A stretch of DNA of 36,664 nt from an uncultured Clostridia bacterium (GCA_945912145.1 CAMEBF010000019.1:1-36664); one strand, 5' to 3'. Counted from the first letter of the stretch, positions 6,176-18,294 are shown. The notes: generated by a model not told the origin, from the letters alone. A program made the numbers and translations.

Positions 6176-7276
6176 ATGAAAATTATCTGCAATACTTCCA
6201 TTCTGTCCGAGGCGGCGTCGAACGTACAAAAAGCCGTTATGACAAAAACGGCGATGCCCATTCTTGAGGGTATTTTATTCACGACGACGGATCACGGTCT
6301 AAAGCTGACAGGCTACGATCTGGAAATCGGTATCGAAACGGTCATTGAGGCCGATATCATCGAAGAAGGCTCCGTGATTCTGAACGCCAAGACTTTTTGC
6401 GATATCATCAGGCATATTCCTTATGATAAGGTCATTTTCGAGACGGACGATAAGCTGCAATGCAAAATCTATTGCGGCGATATTGAATACTATATGTCCG
6501 GCATCAATCCGAAGGATTATCCCGAGCTGCCCGTCATCGTCAACGGTAAGGACATCGAAGTCTCTCAGAAGGTTCTGAAAGACATGATTAAGAAGACGAT
6601 CTTTTCCGTTGCGGTCAACGACGTCCGTGTTATTCATAAGGGGATTAAATTTGAGATCCGTCCCGGCGAGATCCGCCTTGTCGCGATCGATTCCCACCGT
6701 ATCGCGATCCGGAAGGAATTCATCAATTATAACGGCGAAGAGCTGTCGTTTGTCGTGCCGTCGAAAACGATGGGAGAGACAATGAAGCTGATTCCCGATG
6801 ACGATAAGTTCGTCAAAATCGGGCTTGGTCGCCGTCATATTTTGTTTGAGATCAATGGATATACCATCATTTCGCGCCTGCTTGAAGGCGAATTTATGAA
6901 ATACGAGTCGATCATTCCGCAGAATTTCAATACGGTTGTCCGCATCAAAACAAAAGAGTTAATCGACAGCATCGAGCGCGTTTCGCTGATTATTACCGAT
7001 CGCTTCAAAGCACCGCTGAAAATGGAGTTTGAAGAAAATGAGATCAGAATGTCCACCACAACAGCTCTGGGTACGGCGAATGATAAATTAGAAGCGTCGA
7101 TCGACGGCAACGACATTGAGATCGGCATTCAATCCCGCTATATTCTCGACGCGCTCAGAGCAAGCGAAGAGGACGAAGTGATGATCAATATGGTCAATCC
7201 GCTTTCTCCGGTCTGTATCGTTCCGACGACGGGCGACTCGTTCCTGTATTTGATTCTTCCCGTCAGATTAACGTAA
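6176..7276 (+). CDS. dnaN: DNA polymerase III sliding clamp, beta subunit
   Basis: Ring-shaped processivity clamp, 366 residues from the ATG at 6176, the usual length. The N-terminus MKIICNTSILSEAASNVQKA followed by PILEGILF aligns with the start of other beta clamps, and the protein ends SFLYLILPVRLT, the usual PxR[LM] tail. Upstream in-frame starts exist: ATG 6143, only 2 bases from the ribosome site GAAGGGAG, and TTG 6149, with 8-base spacing. Either would add a short N-terminal extension (11 or 9 residues) that the family lacks. The ribosome site therefore argues for 6149 and homology for 6176. It lies directly downstream of oriC in the conserved dnaA-dnaN order. Confidence 0.93.
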   Translation: MKIICNTSILSEAASNVQKAVMTKTAMPILEGILFTTTDHGLKLTGYDLEIGIETVIEADIIEEGSVILNAKTFCDIIRHIPYDKVIFETDDKLQCKIYCGDIEYYMSGINPKDYPELPVIVNGKDIEVSQKVLKDMIKKTIFSVAVNDVRVIHKGIKFEIRPGEIRLVAIDSHRIAIRKEFINYNGEELSFVVPSKTMGETMKLIPDDDKFVKIGLGRRHILFEINGYTIISRLLEGEFMKYESIIPQNFNTVVRIKTKELIDSIERVSLIITDRFKAPLKMEFEENEIRMSTTTALGTANDKLEASIDGNDIEIGIQSRYILDALRASEEDEVMINMVNPLSPVCIVPTTGDSFLYLILPVRLT

Positions 7277-7288
7277 AGCTGTGATTCT

Positions 7289-7540
7289 ATGAAAAAAGTT
7301 ATAAAAGTAAAAGCCGTTAAAAAAGAAGAGCGGACAATTCAGATTGACCCGCCGTTTATAAGGCTCGACGCACTGCTGAAACTGTGCGACATCGCGCAGA
7401 CAGGCGGTCACGCGAAGATTCTGATTCAGGACGGGCTGGTTTCGGTCAACGGCGAAGTCTGTGAGCAGCGCGGAAAAAAGATCAAAGCGGGCGATACCGT
7501 TCGGTTTGACAACGTGATCTATACGGTCGAGGAAAAATGA
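7289..7540 (+). CDS. rlbA: RNA-binding S4-domain protein YaaA/RlbA
   Basis: 83-residue protein with one S4 fold (about 24-75): IRLDALLKL, then GGHAKILIQDGLVSVNGEVCEQRGKKI and GDTVRF. It belongs to the small S4 family always found between dnaN and recF in Bacillota (B. subtilis yaaA); RNA binding is expected, the precise role is poorly known. The N-terminal 20 residues are Lys-rich. Its stop codon overlaps the recF start by four bases (ATGA), indicating translational coupling. Confidence 0.88.
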   Translation: MKKVIKVKAVKKEERTIQIDPPFIRLDALLKLCDIAQTGGHAKILIQDGLVSVNGEVCEQRGKKIKAGDTVRFDNVIYTVEEK

Positions 7541-8639
7541 AAGTAACACGGCTGCATATCACCAATTTCCGCAATATCGCGGAAACGGAGCTTTACCCGG
7601 GAGAGGGCATGAACGTCATTTACGGCGAGAATGCGCAGGGAAAAACCAATCTGCTCGAAAGCATCTGGCTGTTCAGCGGTTTTAAGTCGTTTCGGGGTTC
7701 CAAGGATCATGATCTGATCCGTTTTGGGGAAGAGTATCTGAAATCAGATTTTGATTTTTTCGGCGGTGAGCGCGATCAGAATGCGAAAATGATTATCAGT
7801 CATCAGCAGAAAAAAATCTTGCTCAACAGCGTTCCGCTGACGGCGGCTTCGAAGCTCATCGGTCATTTTAACTGTGTTGTATTTTCTCCGTCGTATCTGT
7901 CGCTGATTAAGGGAAATCCTTCCGAACGGCGGAAATTTATCGATTCCGCGATTTGTCAGATTAAGCCGTCGTATGCAAAAGCATTGACGGAATATTCAAA
8001 GCTGCTCATGCAGCGGAACTCATTTTTAAAAGACTTAAAGTATCATCAGGAAAATTACGATTTTTTAGAGATATGGAACACAAAGCTCATTGAAAAAGCG
8101 GTGTTCATCATCAACGAGAGAATCCGCTACTTAGAGGATCTTTCCGTCAAAGCTTCGGAAATTTACGGCGGTCTGTCCGGCGAAAAAGAAACGCTGACGC
8201 TCGAATATCATCTGCGCGTTTCCCAGTCTAAGTATCGAACGGTACGCGACAAAGTAGAAAGGGAAGAACTCGAAGAGCTGTTCCGGCAGTCCGAAAACAG
8301 CGATATTCTTTACGGCAGCACCAACATCGGCGCGCATAAGGACGAGATTGCCGTTCTGATCGACGGCATTTCCGCCAAATCGTTCGGCTCACAGGGACAG
8401 CAGCGGTCGGCGGCTCTGGCGCTCAAGCTCGGAGAAGCCGAAATTCTGAAAGACATGACGGGGGAGCGACCCGTCGCGCTGCTCGACGATGTCATGAGTG
8501 AGCTTGATATTCATCGTCAGGATTATATCCTGAATCACATAAAAGACTGGCAGGTCTTTATCACCTGCTGCGATCCGGCGACCGTCCTGCGGCTGTACGA
8601 CGGCAAAGCCTTTCAGATTAAAGAGGGGAAAGTCGTGTA

Positions 8640-8640
<1 letters not shown>
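7537..8640 (+). CDS. recF: DNA replication and repair protein RecF
   Basis: 367-residue SMC-like ABC ATPase that loads RecA at single-strand gaps with RecO and RecR. Walker A is GENAQGKT (30-37); the ABC signature region reads GSQGQQRSAALALKLGEAE; Walker B is PVALLDDVMSELD. The N-terminus MKVTRLHITNFRN is typical. The start overlaps rlbA by four bases and the stop overlaps remB by one (TAATG), so the three genes are tightly coupled. Confidence 0.96.
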
Positions 8641-10939
<2,299 letters not shown>

Positions 10940-10970
10940 CAGGCCAATCCGTAAAGGAGCTTAGAAATTT

Positions 10971-13541
10971 ATGGACGATATGAATCGAACAGACGAAAAT
11001 AATCAGATCGACGAGAATATGGAGCAGGCCGCTCTCGACGGCAATCTGTCTTCGGAGTCCGGCGGTAAACTGATCAATGTGGATATCAATAAGGAAATGA
11101 AAAAATCCTTCCTTGATTACTCCATGTCGGTCATCACGTCCCGCGCTCTGCCGGACGTTCGCGACGGTCTGAAACCCGTTCACCGCCGTATCTTATATAC
11201 CATGTTTGAAAACCGGCTGATGCCCAACACGGCTTACCGCAAGTGCGCCGATACCGTCGGTGCCGTGCTCGGCCGCTATCATCCGCACGGCGACTCCTCC
11301 GTATACGACGCGATGGTGCGTCTGGCGCAGGATTTCTCGATGCGCTATATGCTCGTGGACGGTCACGGTAACTTCGGTTCCGTGGACGGCGATCCGCCTG
11401 CCGCCTACCGTTATACGGAGTCGAGAATGAGCAAGCTCTCTCTCGAAATGCTGACGAATATCGATGAGGAGACCGTCGATTTTATCCCGAACTACGACGA
11501 CCGTTTGCAGGAGCCGACGGTGCTGCCGTCAAAATTCCCGAATATCTTGGTCAACGGCTCGACGGGTATCGCCGTCGGTATGGCGACCAATATTCCGCCG
11601 CATAATTTAGGCGAGACGATCGACGCGATTTTCTGTTTAATGGACAATCCCGACGCCTCTGTCGCGGAGCTGATGGAACATATCAAAGGCCCTGATTTCC
11701 CCACGGCGGGCATCATCATGGGCAAATCCGGCATCCGCGCCGCCTATGCGACGGGTCGCGGCAAGATCACCGTCCGCGCAAGAGCCGAAATTGTCGAGGG
11801 AAAACACGATAAATATCAGATCGTCGTCACAGAGCTGCCGTATCAGGTCAATAAGGCGAGACTGATTGAATCCATCGCCGATCTGGTCAAGGATAAACGC
11901 ATCGAGGGCATTGCCGATGTCAACGACTATTCCAACCGCGAGGGCATGAACCTCGTCATCGACTTAAAGCGTGACGCGAATCCGCAGGTTGTGCTCAATC
12001 AGTTGTTCTCCTTTACACAGTTGCAGATCAGCTACGGCGTCATTCTGCTGGCTCTCGTCAACGGCGAGCCGAAAATCTTAACGCTCAAAGAAATTCTCAA
12101 TCACTATATCGATCATCAGTGTGATGTCATCACCAGAAGAACGCGCTTCCGTCTGCGTAAAGCGGAGGAAAGAGCGCATATCGTCGAAGCGCTGCTCAAA
12201 GCACTTGATATTATTGACGAAGTCATTGCCGTTCTCAAGGCTTCCAAGAGCGTACAGGAAGGTAAAACGGCGTTAATGGAGAACTTCGGCTTCGATGAAA
12301 TTCAGGCGACCCATATCGTGCAGATGCGTCTGGGACAGTTGACCGGTCTGGAGCGTCAGAAATTAGACGACGAAATGGCAGACTTACAGGCGAAGATCGC
12401 CGAATATCATGAGATTCTTTCATCGCATGAAAAAGTGCTGGAGATTATCCGGACAGAGCTGAACGAGATCCGCGACAAATTCGGCGACGACAGAAGAACG
12501 GAAATTCAGAACGTCAGCGGCGAAGTGGATATTGAAGATCTGATCCCCGAAGAGACCTGCATTTTCACCATGACGACCATGGGCTATATCAAGCGTCAGC
12601 CCGCCGATACCTATAAGTTACAGCGTCGCGGCGGCAAGGGCGTCATCGGTATGACGAGACGCGAAGAGGACGTCGCCGAAACGATGTTCTCGTGCTCGAC
12701 GCATGATTATATCATGTTCTACACCAGCCGCGGACGGGCTTACCGCATGAAAGGCTATGAAATCCCAGAAGGCAGCCGGACAAGCAAGGGTATGAATATT
12801 GTCAACCTCCTGCCGCTTGAGCCGGACGAAAAAATTTCGGCGATGATCCGTCTTCCCAAAGAGGGAGAGGACGAAGGAATGTACCTTTGCATGTTCACGA
12901 GAAAGGGCATCATCAAGCGTTCGTCCATCGACGAATACCGCAACATCCGCCGTAAGGGCATTATCGCCATCACGCTTGACGATGATGACGAGCTGGCGTG
13001 GGTCAAGCTCACGAACGGCAACGACGATCTCCTGCTTGCGACGAAAAAGGGTATGTGCATCCGCTTTAACGAAAACGATGCGCGTTCCATCGGCAGAACA
13101 GCGAGAGGCGTGCGCGCCATCAACCTGCGAGAGGACGACGAAGTGGTCGGTATGGACGTCATCACGGATGAAAGCCTTGTCCTGACCGTCAGCGAGACCG
13201 GCTACGGACGGCGCAGTCTCGGTTCCGATTACCGCGTCCAGTCGAGAGGCGGCATCGGTCTGATTAACTACAAAACAGCTCTCTACGGCGATGTCGCAGC
13301 ACTGCGCGTTGTCAATGAGGAAGAGGACTTAATCATCATCTCCTCCGACGGCGTCATTATCCGAATCCCGGTGGACAGCATCAGCACGTTCGCAAGACCC
13401 TCCAAGGGCGTTCGCGTCATGAAGGTCAAAGAGGGCGAACGCGTCGTCACGCTGACCAACATCGAACACAGCGACGAAGAAACCGATGAAACCGTTCCCG
13501 AAGCGACGGAGACGGATGAAACGGAATCTACCGAAGAATAA
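10971..13541 (+). CDS. gyrA: DNA gyrase subunit A
   Basis: 856-residue DNA-cleaving subunit of gyrase. The quinolone-resistance region [11 protein letters not shown] has S109 and D113 at the E. coli Ser83 and Asp87 positions, the quinolone-sensitive residues. The catalytic tyrosine is Y148 in AAYRYTESR. The C-terminal pinwheel contains the GyrA box QRRGGKG, which wraps DNA and marks gyrase rather than topoisomerase IV. An acidic, Thr/Glu-rich tail of about 25 residues ends the protein. AAAGGAG precedes the ATG. About 30 acidic and Asn-rich residues precede the usual start of homology. Confidence 0.97.
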   Translation: MDDMNRTDENNQIDENMEQAALDGNLSSESGGKLINVDINKEMKKSFLDYSMSVITSRALPDVRDGLKPVHRRILYTMFENRLMPNTAYRKCADTVGAVLGRYHPHGDSSVYDAMVRLAQDFSMRYMLVDGHGNFGSVDGDPPAAYRYTESRMSKLSLEMLTNIDEETVDFIPNYDDRLQEPTVLPSKFPNILVNGSTGIAVGMATNIPPHNLGETIDAIFCLMDNPDASVAELMEHIKGPDFPTAGIIMGKSGIRAAYATGRGKITVRARAEIVEGKHDKYQIVVTELPYQVNKARLIESIADLVKDKRIEGIADVNDYSNREGMNLVIDLKRDANPQVVLNQLFSFTQLQISYGVILLALVNGEPKILTLKEILNHYIDHQCDVITRRTRFRLRKAEERAHIVEALLKALDIIDEVIAVLKASKSVQEGKTALMENFGFDEIQATHIVQMRLGQLTGLERQKLDDEMADLQAKIAEYHEILSSHEKVLEIIRTELNEIRDKFGDDRRTEIQNVSGEVDIEDLIPEETCIFTMTTMGYIKRQPADTYKLQRRGGKGVIGMTRREEDVAETMFSCSTHDYIMFYTSRGRAYRMKGYEIPEGSRTSKGMNIVNLLPLEPDEKISAMIRLPKEGEDEGMYLCMFTRKGIIKRSSIDEYRNIRRKGIIAITLDDDDELAWVKLTNGNDDLLLATKKGMCIRFNENDARSIGRTARGVRAINLREDDEVVGMDVITDESLVLTVSETGYGRRSLGSDYRVQSRGGIGLINYKTALYGDVAALRVVNEEEDLIIISSDGVIIRIPVDSISTFARPSKGVRVMKVKEGERVVTLTNIEHSDEETDETVPEATETDETESTEE

Positions 13542-13555
13542 ACGAGGTTTAAAAA

Positions 13556-14692
13556 ATGGAAAAAAGACATGATGTCAGCGAAGTGGTCGAGCTTCCGAAA
13601 AAAAAGAAAAAAAGCGGCGTCAAAAAATTCTTTCTGGCTCTGCTGATCATCATTCTGGTGTTTATTTTTACGTTGGTCGTAGGCGTGATGCTTTATATGC
13701 GGTCGCTTGGTATCAATCACATCAATACGGGGGATAATACCGATGGTGACAATACGAACGACAGCGTACTGTACGACGATCTTTCCGATGATGAAAAGGA
13801 AGAATATCATCAGCTCATCACGGCGGTGCGGGATGATTCCGATATTTCTTCGTCACTTTACAATTGGTATACGAACGGCGGCGATCTGATGTCCTCGAGC
13901 GATGTCCTGAATATCCTCATCGTCGGCATCGACGCATCCGGCGGCACGCCCATGCAGGGCAACAGCGACGTCATGATGCTCGCGTCTGTTAATAAAAAGA
14001 AAGGCTCCATCACGCTCTGTTCATTCCTGCGTGACAGTTACACGTATTTTGAAACCTCCTCCGGAAACGGTCACTATTCCAAGCTGAACGCAGCGTATGC
14101 GAACGGCGGCGCAGACTGCCTGATCAACGCGATTGAGAATAATTACAAGATCGATATTGATTATTTCGTAGCGGTCGATTTTGAAGCGTTTGAAAAGGTC
14201 ATCGACGCCATCGGCGGCATCAATCTCGATGTCGCGCAGTATGAGGCGGAGGCCATGGAGGACTACGCCAATATTTCCGGCGTGCCGTACGGCGAAAACG
14301 TCCATCTGAACGGTCAGCAGGCGCTGCTCTTTGCCCGTATGAGAAAAATCTATACCACGGGCGACGTTCAGAGAACGCTGAACCAGAGAAAGGTCATCAA
14401 CGCGATCATCAAAAAGAGCCGTACGCTCGGTCTGAGCGATCTGAATAAGGCGGTGCAGACGCTGTGCCAGTATGTTTATACGGATTGCCCCACGACCAAG
14501 CTCGTGTCTCTCGGCTCGAACGCAATTCTCGGTAAATGGTACGATTTTCAGGTCTATTCCATGGATGCGCCTCCCGAGAGCGCAAGAGAAGCTTATAACG
14601 GCAGCACATGGATGTGGATTGTCGATTATCCGTATTCGGCGCAGTATGTGCAGAAGCAGATTTACGGCGAAACCAACATCGTTATTCAGTAA
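13556..14692 (+). CDS. LytR-CpsA-Psr (LCP) family cell-wall glycopolymer ligase
   Basis: 378-residue membrane protein: a short basic cytoplasmic tail with a KKKKKSGVKK block, one transmembrane helix (about 24-48), a charged Asn/Asp-rich linker, and an extracellular LCP domain. NILIVGIDASGG, SDVMMLASV and SFLRDSYTYF are the LCP core, and LNGQQALLFARMRKIYTTGDVQRTLNQ holds the conserved Arg residues that bind the polyprenyl phosphate. LCP enzymes attach teichoic acids or capsule polymers to peptidoglycan. It starts 14 bp after gyrA with its own ribosome site, so it is probably co-transcribed with gyrase, an unusual partner. Confidence 0.9.
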   Translation: MEKRHDVSEVVELPKKKKKSGVKKFFLALLIIILVFIFTLVVGVMLYMRSLGINHINTGDNTDGDNTNDSVLYDDLSDDEKEEYHQLITAVRDDSDISSSLYNWYTNGGDLMSSSDVLNILIVGIDASGGTPMQGNSDVMMLASVNKKKGSITLCSFLRDSYTYFETSSGNGHYSKLNAAYANGGADCLINAIENNYKIDIDYFVAVDFEAFEKVIDAIGGINLDVAQYEAEAMEDYANISGVPYGENVHLNGQQALLFARMRKIYTTGDVQRTLNQRKVINAIIKKSRTLGLSDLNKAVQTLCQYVYTDCPTTKLVSLGSNAILGKWYDFQVYSMDAPPESAREAYNGSTWMWIVDYPYSAQYVQKQIYGETNIVIQ

Positions 14693-14716
14693 AGGAAACG
14701 AAAGGACGGAAAACGC

Positions 14717-15568
14717 ATGTTTCATCATGAAAATCTGAAAGACAGAGTCGCAGTCATCACAGGCGGCGGCGGCGTCATCTGCAGCGGCTTTGCTAAGGAT
14801 CTTGCCGCGCAGGGCATGAAGGTTGCAATTCTTGACTTAAACAAGGAAGCCGCACAGAAAGTCGCAGACGAGATCGCGGCGGACGGCGGAAAAGCTATGG
14901 CGGTCGGTTGTAATGTCCTTGAAGCGGAAAGTCTTGCGGCGGCTCGCGACGAGATCAACGCATCGTTCGGCACCTGCGATCTGCTTATCAACGGCGCCGG
15001 CGGCAACAACCCCAAGGGCACGACGACGAAAGATAAGCTGGAGCTTTGCGACATTGCCGATAAAGCGGAGGGCGTCAAGACATTCTTCGATCTGGACGCA
15101 AAGGGCATTGAATTTGTTTTCAATCTCAATTTCCTGGGCACGCTTCTGACGACGCAGGCGTTTGCCATTGACATGATCGGCAAGGAGAACGCGACGATCA
15201 TCAACGTTTCTTCCATGAACGCATTCCGTCCGCTGACGAGAATCCCCGCGTATTCCGCGGCCAAGGCGGCGGTGTCGAACTTCACGCAGTTCATGGCAGT
15301 GCATTTCTCCGATGTGGGCATCCGCGTCAACGCCATCGCGCCGGGCTTCTTCTCGACGAATCAGAACAAGACGCTTCTGTATAATCCCGACGGTTCGCTC
15401 TCGCCCCGTTCGGAAAAGATTATCGGTCATACGCCGCTGGGCCGTTTCGGCACGACGGACGACCTGACCGGTTCGCTTCTGTTTTTGGCGGATGAACAGT
15501 ATTCCGGCTTCATCACCGGCGTGATCTTGCCCGTAGACGGCGGTTTTGCCGCGTATTCGGGCGTATAA
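14717..15568 (+). CDS. SDR-family oxidoreductase, fructuronate reductase-like
   Basis: 283-residue short-chain dehydrogenase. The Rossmann glycine loop is TGGGGVICSG (15-24), followed by NGAGG (92-96), the catalytic serine in NVSSMN (about 165) and YSAAK (Y179, K183). The C-terminus ILPVDGGFAAYSGV is characteristic of the Gram-positive SDR-type D-mannonate oxidoreductase/fructuronate reductase group (like B. subtilis UxuB/YjmF), which interconverts fructuronate and mannonate in hexuronate use. The substrate is inferred from this ending only. No uxuA, uxaC or kdg genes are near. It starts 24 bp after the LCP gene with AGGACGG upstream and is the last gene before a terminator. Confidence 0.82.
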   Translation: MFHHENLKDRVAVITGGGGVICSGFAKDLAAQGMKVAILDLNKEAAQKVADEIAADGGKAMAVGCNVLEAESLAAARDEINASFGTCDLLINGAGGNNPKGTTTKDKLELCDIADKAEGVKTFFDLDAKGIEFVFNLNFLGTLLTTQAFAIDMIGKENATIINVSSMNAFRPLTRIPAYSAAKAAVSNFTQFMAVHFSDVGIRVNAIAPGFFSTNQNKTLLYNPDGSLSPRSEKIIGHTPLGRFGTTDDLTGSLLFLADEQYSGFITGVILPVDGGFAAYSGV

Positions 15569-15589
15569 ATCAATGAAAAATTAAGAATG

Positions 15590-15645
15590 CAGAATGAAGA
15601 ATGAAATAATGCAGATTGCGTTTCGATTTCTTCATTCTGTTTTTA
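15590..15645 (+). terminator. Terminator ending the gyrBA-LCP-SDR transcript
   Basis: CAGAATGAAGAA (15590-15601) pairs with TTCTTCATTCTG (15628-15639) in a 12-bp stem with a 26-base loop, followed by TTTTTATA. The GAATG-rich sequence resembles the short repeats seen near 25184. Confidence 0.65.
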
Positions 15646-15712
15646 TATAATCTTGTCCGTTTTGTTCAAGAAAAAAAGGAAAAAAGTATGGTATCATCGG
15701 GGAGGTGAGGAC

Positions 15713-15910
15713 ATGGACATCGAGTATAAAGTGAAGCTCGTGCAGAAAATGCAGGACTATCTGCTCATGCACTTGTACGACGAGGATTTCGATTTTGAGA
15801 CGTTGTATGCGGCCATCGGCTATTCGAGACGGCACGCCGACCGCTGTTTTCAGTCTCTTCTCGGCAAAACGCCGCGTGAATACTATGTCGGAAAAGGCTT
15901 CGCCTTTTGA
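15713..15910 (+). pseudogene. Truncated AraC-family HTH regulator, interrupted by a repeat
   Basis: MDIEYKVKLVQKMQDYL, followed by DFETLYAAIGYSRRHADRCF and LLGKTPREYY, is the first helix-turn-helix of an AraC/XylS DNA-binding domain. An intact domain needs about 100 residues and the second HTH; here the frame runs into the 72-bp dispersed repeat at 15888 after PREYY and stops at VGKGFAF. A very strong ribosome site, GGGGAGGTG, precedes the ATG. I read this as a regulator gene truncated by the repeat; the rest of the gene is not found downstream. A functional 65-residue single-HTH protein is less likely. Confidence 0.68.
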
Positions 15911-15959
15911 TTGAAAAAAGCGCGCCGCAGGCGTAAAATCAAGCCCTTAGGGCTTCCGA
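15888..15959 (+). repeat. 72-bp dispersed hairpin-rich repeat, copy A
   Basis: Nearly the same 72-bp block occurs at 25106-25177. It begins TCGGAA and ends TTCCGA, and contains three small hairpins in a row: AAAAGGC-GCCTTTT, GCGCC-GGCG and AAGCCC-GGGCTT. The flanks carry TTCAAAGTGCAAT-like modules in inverted orientation in the two copies. It ends the AraC reading frame here. Confidence 0.8.
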
Positions 15960-16104
15960 AATTGAACTTTGAACATTGCACTTTGAACTTTTGAAAAAAG
16001 CACGACGCTCCGTCGCCGTGTCTTTCTGTGTCGGACGGTTGTAAAAGCCGCCGGATTCTGTTATACTGAAACGGACAAGTTCTGTTTTGTTTGAGGAGAA
16101 AATT

Positions 16105-16797
16105 ATGAATCGCGTTCGTTTGTTTTCGTCGGGAGCTTTGTTCCTGTTCGCCGTGTATTGCCTGATTTGGAACCCCGATTTGCCGTTTTCGCTGCCGCAA
16201 TGGATGTATATCGTCGGCACGGTTTATTTCGCCGTGTTTCCGATCAAAGATTTGTTTTCGTTTTCGACGAACAATACCTATAAAGGGCGGCAGTTCTCAA
16301 AATACTATGAGCCGGTCAAAGGGTATGAGCGCGAGGCGTTCGATCGGCTTGTTCGTCGTTATAATCGCGCCGCGGTGTACGCCATGCTCTTCTGGCTCGG
16401 CTATATGAGCGTGCCGACCGTTCTGTATCTGACGGGAACAATCGGCAGGGAATGGATTTTCTTTTTCTTCGCACTGTCGAATTTCGCCATTTTTTACGCC
16501 GTGTTCGGCTGGTGCCCGATCAATAAGCTGTTTCTCAAAACAAATTGCTGCAATGAATGTCGTGTCTATAATTGGGACAGCTTTTTTCAGTACAGCTTTC
16601 TGATTCTGATTCCGAATGTCTATACCGTGATCCTGTTTTTACTCGGCTGCGCGTCGCTTATCAAGTGGGAGATAGCGGTGCATCGCCACCCCGAACGGTT
16701 TTATAAAATGAGCAACGCCTGCCTGTCGTGCAAAAAGTGCGACATGGAGAGCTGCAAAAAGCATAAAAAGAAATTTTTCAGCAAGCAATTAAAATAA
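16105..16797 (+). CDS. Uncharacterised membrane protein with Cys-rich segments
   Basis: About 230 residues with four or five predicted transmembrane segments (near 2-20, 31-49, 87-108, 113-136 and 158-185). A short loop holds WCPINKLFLKTNCCNEC, and the C-terminal cytoplasmic tail is basic and cysteine-rich (ACLSCKKCDMESCKKHKKK), suggesting bound metal or redox cysteines. GAGGAG lies 6 bases before the ATG. I recall similar proteins of unknown function in Lachnospiraceae but cannot name the family. It is a single gene ended by a bidirectional terminator. Confidence 0.75.
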   Translation: MNRVRLFSSGALFLFAVYCLIWNPDLPFSLPQWMYIVGTVYFAVFPIKDLFSFSTNNTYKGRQFSKYYEPVKGYEREAFDRLVRRYNRAAVYAMLFWLGYMSVPTVLYLTGTIGREWIFFFFALSNFAIFYAVFGWCPINKLFLKTNCCNECRVYNWDSFFQYSFLILIPNVYTVILFLLGCASLIKWEIAVHRHPERFYKMSNACLSCKKCDMESCKKHKKKFFSKQLK

Positions 16798-16798
16798 A

Positions 16799-16824
16799 AC
16801 CGCCTCAAAAGGCGGTCATTTTTT
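16799..16824. terminator. Bidirectional intrinsic terminator
   Basis: ACCGCC and GGCGGT (16799-16804, 16811-16816) around TCAAAA, with TTTTTTATT on the plus side and TTTTATTTTAATT on the minus side. It ends both the Cys-rich membrane protein gene and the leftward HTH pair. Confidence 0.8.
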
Positions 16825-18241
16825 ATTCGGCGTCCTGATTTTTCAGTCGTTCGCACTCCAGAATTTGCGCGTCGAGGAAATTTTCGGCGTATTCTTTGTC
16901 GCAGTAGAGCCGGTTACGTTTGATGTAATCGAAATAAAAACGGAAATCCGCGATGATATTACGGTTCTTTGTCGCAATGGCGTATTCGCCGGAAAAACGG
17001 TTTCCGTCCTGACTGATACTGCCGAAAATACACAGGTAATGCTCACCGATATCGATGCTCCAGAATTCATCTCTGACCTTGACGGTATCGTCGGTCAAAA
17101 GCAGCAGAGAGCCGTCAGATACGCGTTTCTTAAAATCTTCCAGCACCTGAATCCGTGTTTCATAAGAGACGGGAACAAGCCAACCTTGCGGAAAATTCGC
17201 CGCCATGCCATCCTTGACAAATCGCTTGATGCCGCGTACGGTCATGAATTCTTCCACATAGTGCGGCGCCAGATGGACATAATGCTGATAGCCGATGTTA
17301 ATCAGCGCTTCGCGGTTCGGCAGCGAGGGATTTGCGATTTCCTCAAAGTATTCGCGCGGCGCATGCGGCAGAAAACAGGCGAAATTGGAAAACGAATAGA
17401 TGATATTGGATTCCGCCGTATCGGTCAGATACTCCTTGAGCGTCAAAACATTGTCGGTGATCTGCGCAAGCGGCTGACAGTTCGGCAGGAATTGCCTGAC
17501 AGCGGCGGTCACTTCGTTGATGATATTCCTTGTTCTGATAAAAATGCCGCAATTTGCTTGTTCGTGAAACAGGAGAGCCGCATCCGGCGTGAGCAAAAAC
17601 TGCGGATAGAGTCCCTGGATATTGAGCGGCACAGTTTCCGCGTAATGACAGAGAGGAGAATGCCGCAGTCTGAGATAGGGGATGGATTCAAAAATATTCT
17701 CTATATTCTGCGTGGAACTGTTGTTTTTTTCGAAACGGATGATGTGCTGAAAATCAATCGGCGTTGCGCGGCGCGAGAGTGCCGTATAGCAGACCTCGTT
17801 AATCGGTTTTGCCTGATAGGAAAAATTGGTGATGGCGTAGCCGCATGTGTCGTCAAGCAACATGGCGGCGATGATGTCCTGCAGCTCCTTTTCGCCGACA
17901 ACGGCAGTGTCACGCCCGGGCAATGCGATGATATTCGACAGCGGCAGCATCTCCGGATCTGTCCGCGGATGGGTGAGATATTGCTTGATCCGGAATATTT
18001 TTTGCAGAACGCCCTGCGGATATTTGTCCGTATAATACAGCGCGCGCAGATTATCGTCCTGTTCCGGAGAAAAAGGAATCCCGGAGAGCATCTTCTGAAA
18101 CTTCGCTTCGGATAATTTCCGTTCGTCGTTCAGAATCGCATAGATCATAGCGCGGCTGCAGCCGATGACTTCTGCCGCACCGATCTGCGTGATGCCTAAA
18201 AGCTCCAGATATTCGCTTAATGTGTTGCCAAAAGTGTTCAT
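16823..18241 (-). CDS. Large HTH protein, downstream paralogue of a tandem pair
   Basis: 472 residues. An XRE-like helix-turn-helix lies at about 17-42 (ITQIGAAEVIGCSRAMIYAI, then LNDERKLSE). The rest, about 400 residues, matches no domain I can name, but is clearly paralogous to the upstream gene: shared NIFES, YLRLRHSPL/YIRLRHSPL, RQFLPNC, FGSIS and NIIADFRFY/SIIADFRFY. GGGAGAAG precedes the ATG at 18241. It starts 53 bp after the upstream paralogue and is probably in the same transcript. No membrane segments. A cytoplasmic regulator with a C-terminal sensor region is the simplest reading. Confidence 0.78.
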   Translation of the reverse strand: MNTFGNTLSEYLELLGITQIGAAEVIGCSRAMIYAILNDERKLSEAKFQKMLSGIPFSPEQDDNLRALYYTDKYPQGVLQKIFRIKQYLTHPRTDPEMLPLSNIIALPGRDTAVVGEKELQDIIAAMLLDDTCGYAITNFSYQAKPINEVCYTALSRRATPIDFQHIIRFEKNNSSTQNIENIFESIPYLRLRHSPLCHYAETVPLNIQGLYPQFLLTPDAALLFHEQANCGIFIRTRNIINEVTAAVRQFLPNCQPLAQITDNVLTLKEYLTDTAESNIIYSFSNFACFLPHAPREYFEEIANPSLPNREALINIGYQHYVHLAPHYVEEFMTVRGIKRFVKDGMAANFPQGWLVPVSYETRIQVLEDFKKRVSDGSLLLLTDDTVKVRDEFWSIDIGEHYLCIFGSISQDGNRFSGEYAIATKNRNIIADFRFYFDYIKRNRLYCDKEYAENFLDAQILECERLKNQDAE

Positions 18242-18294
18242 AATGCTTCTCCCGGATAAAAATCGTATTGCGGTTATCGGAAAATCGGAAACGG

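Noticed and set aside
16865-18115. 416-codon open frame on the plus strand opposite the HTH gene
   Set aside because: It covers the antisense of a gene with clear paralogy next door; no ribosome site or recognisable domain.
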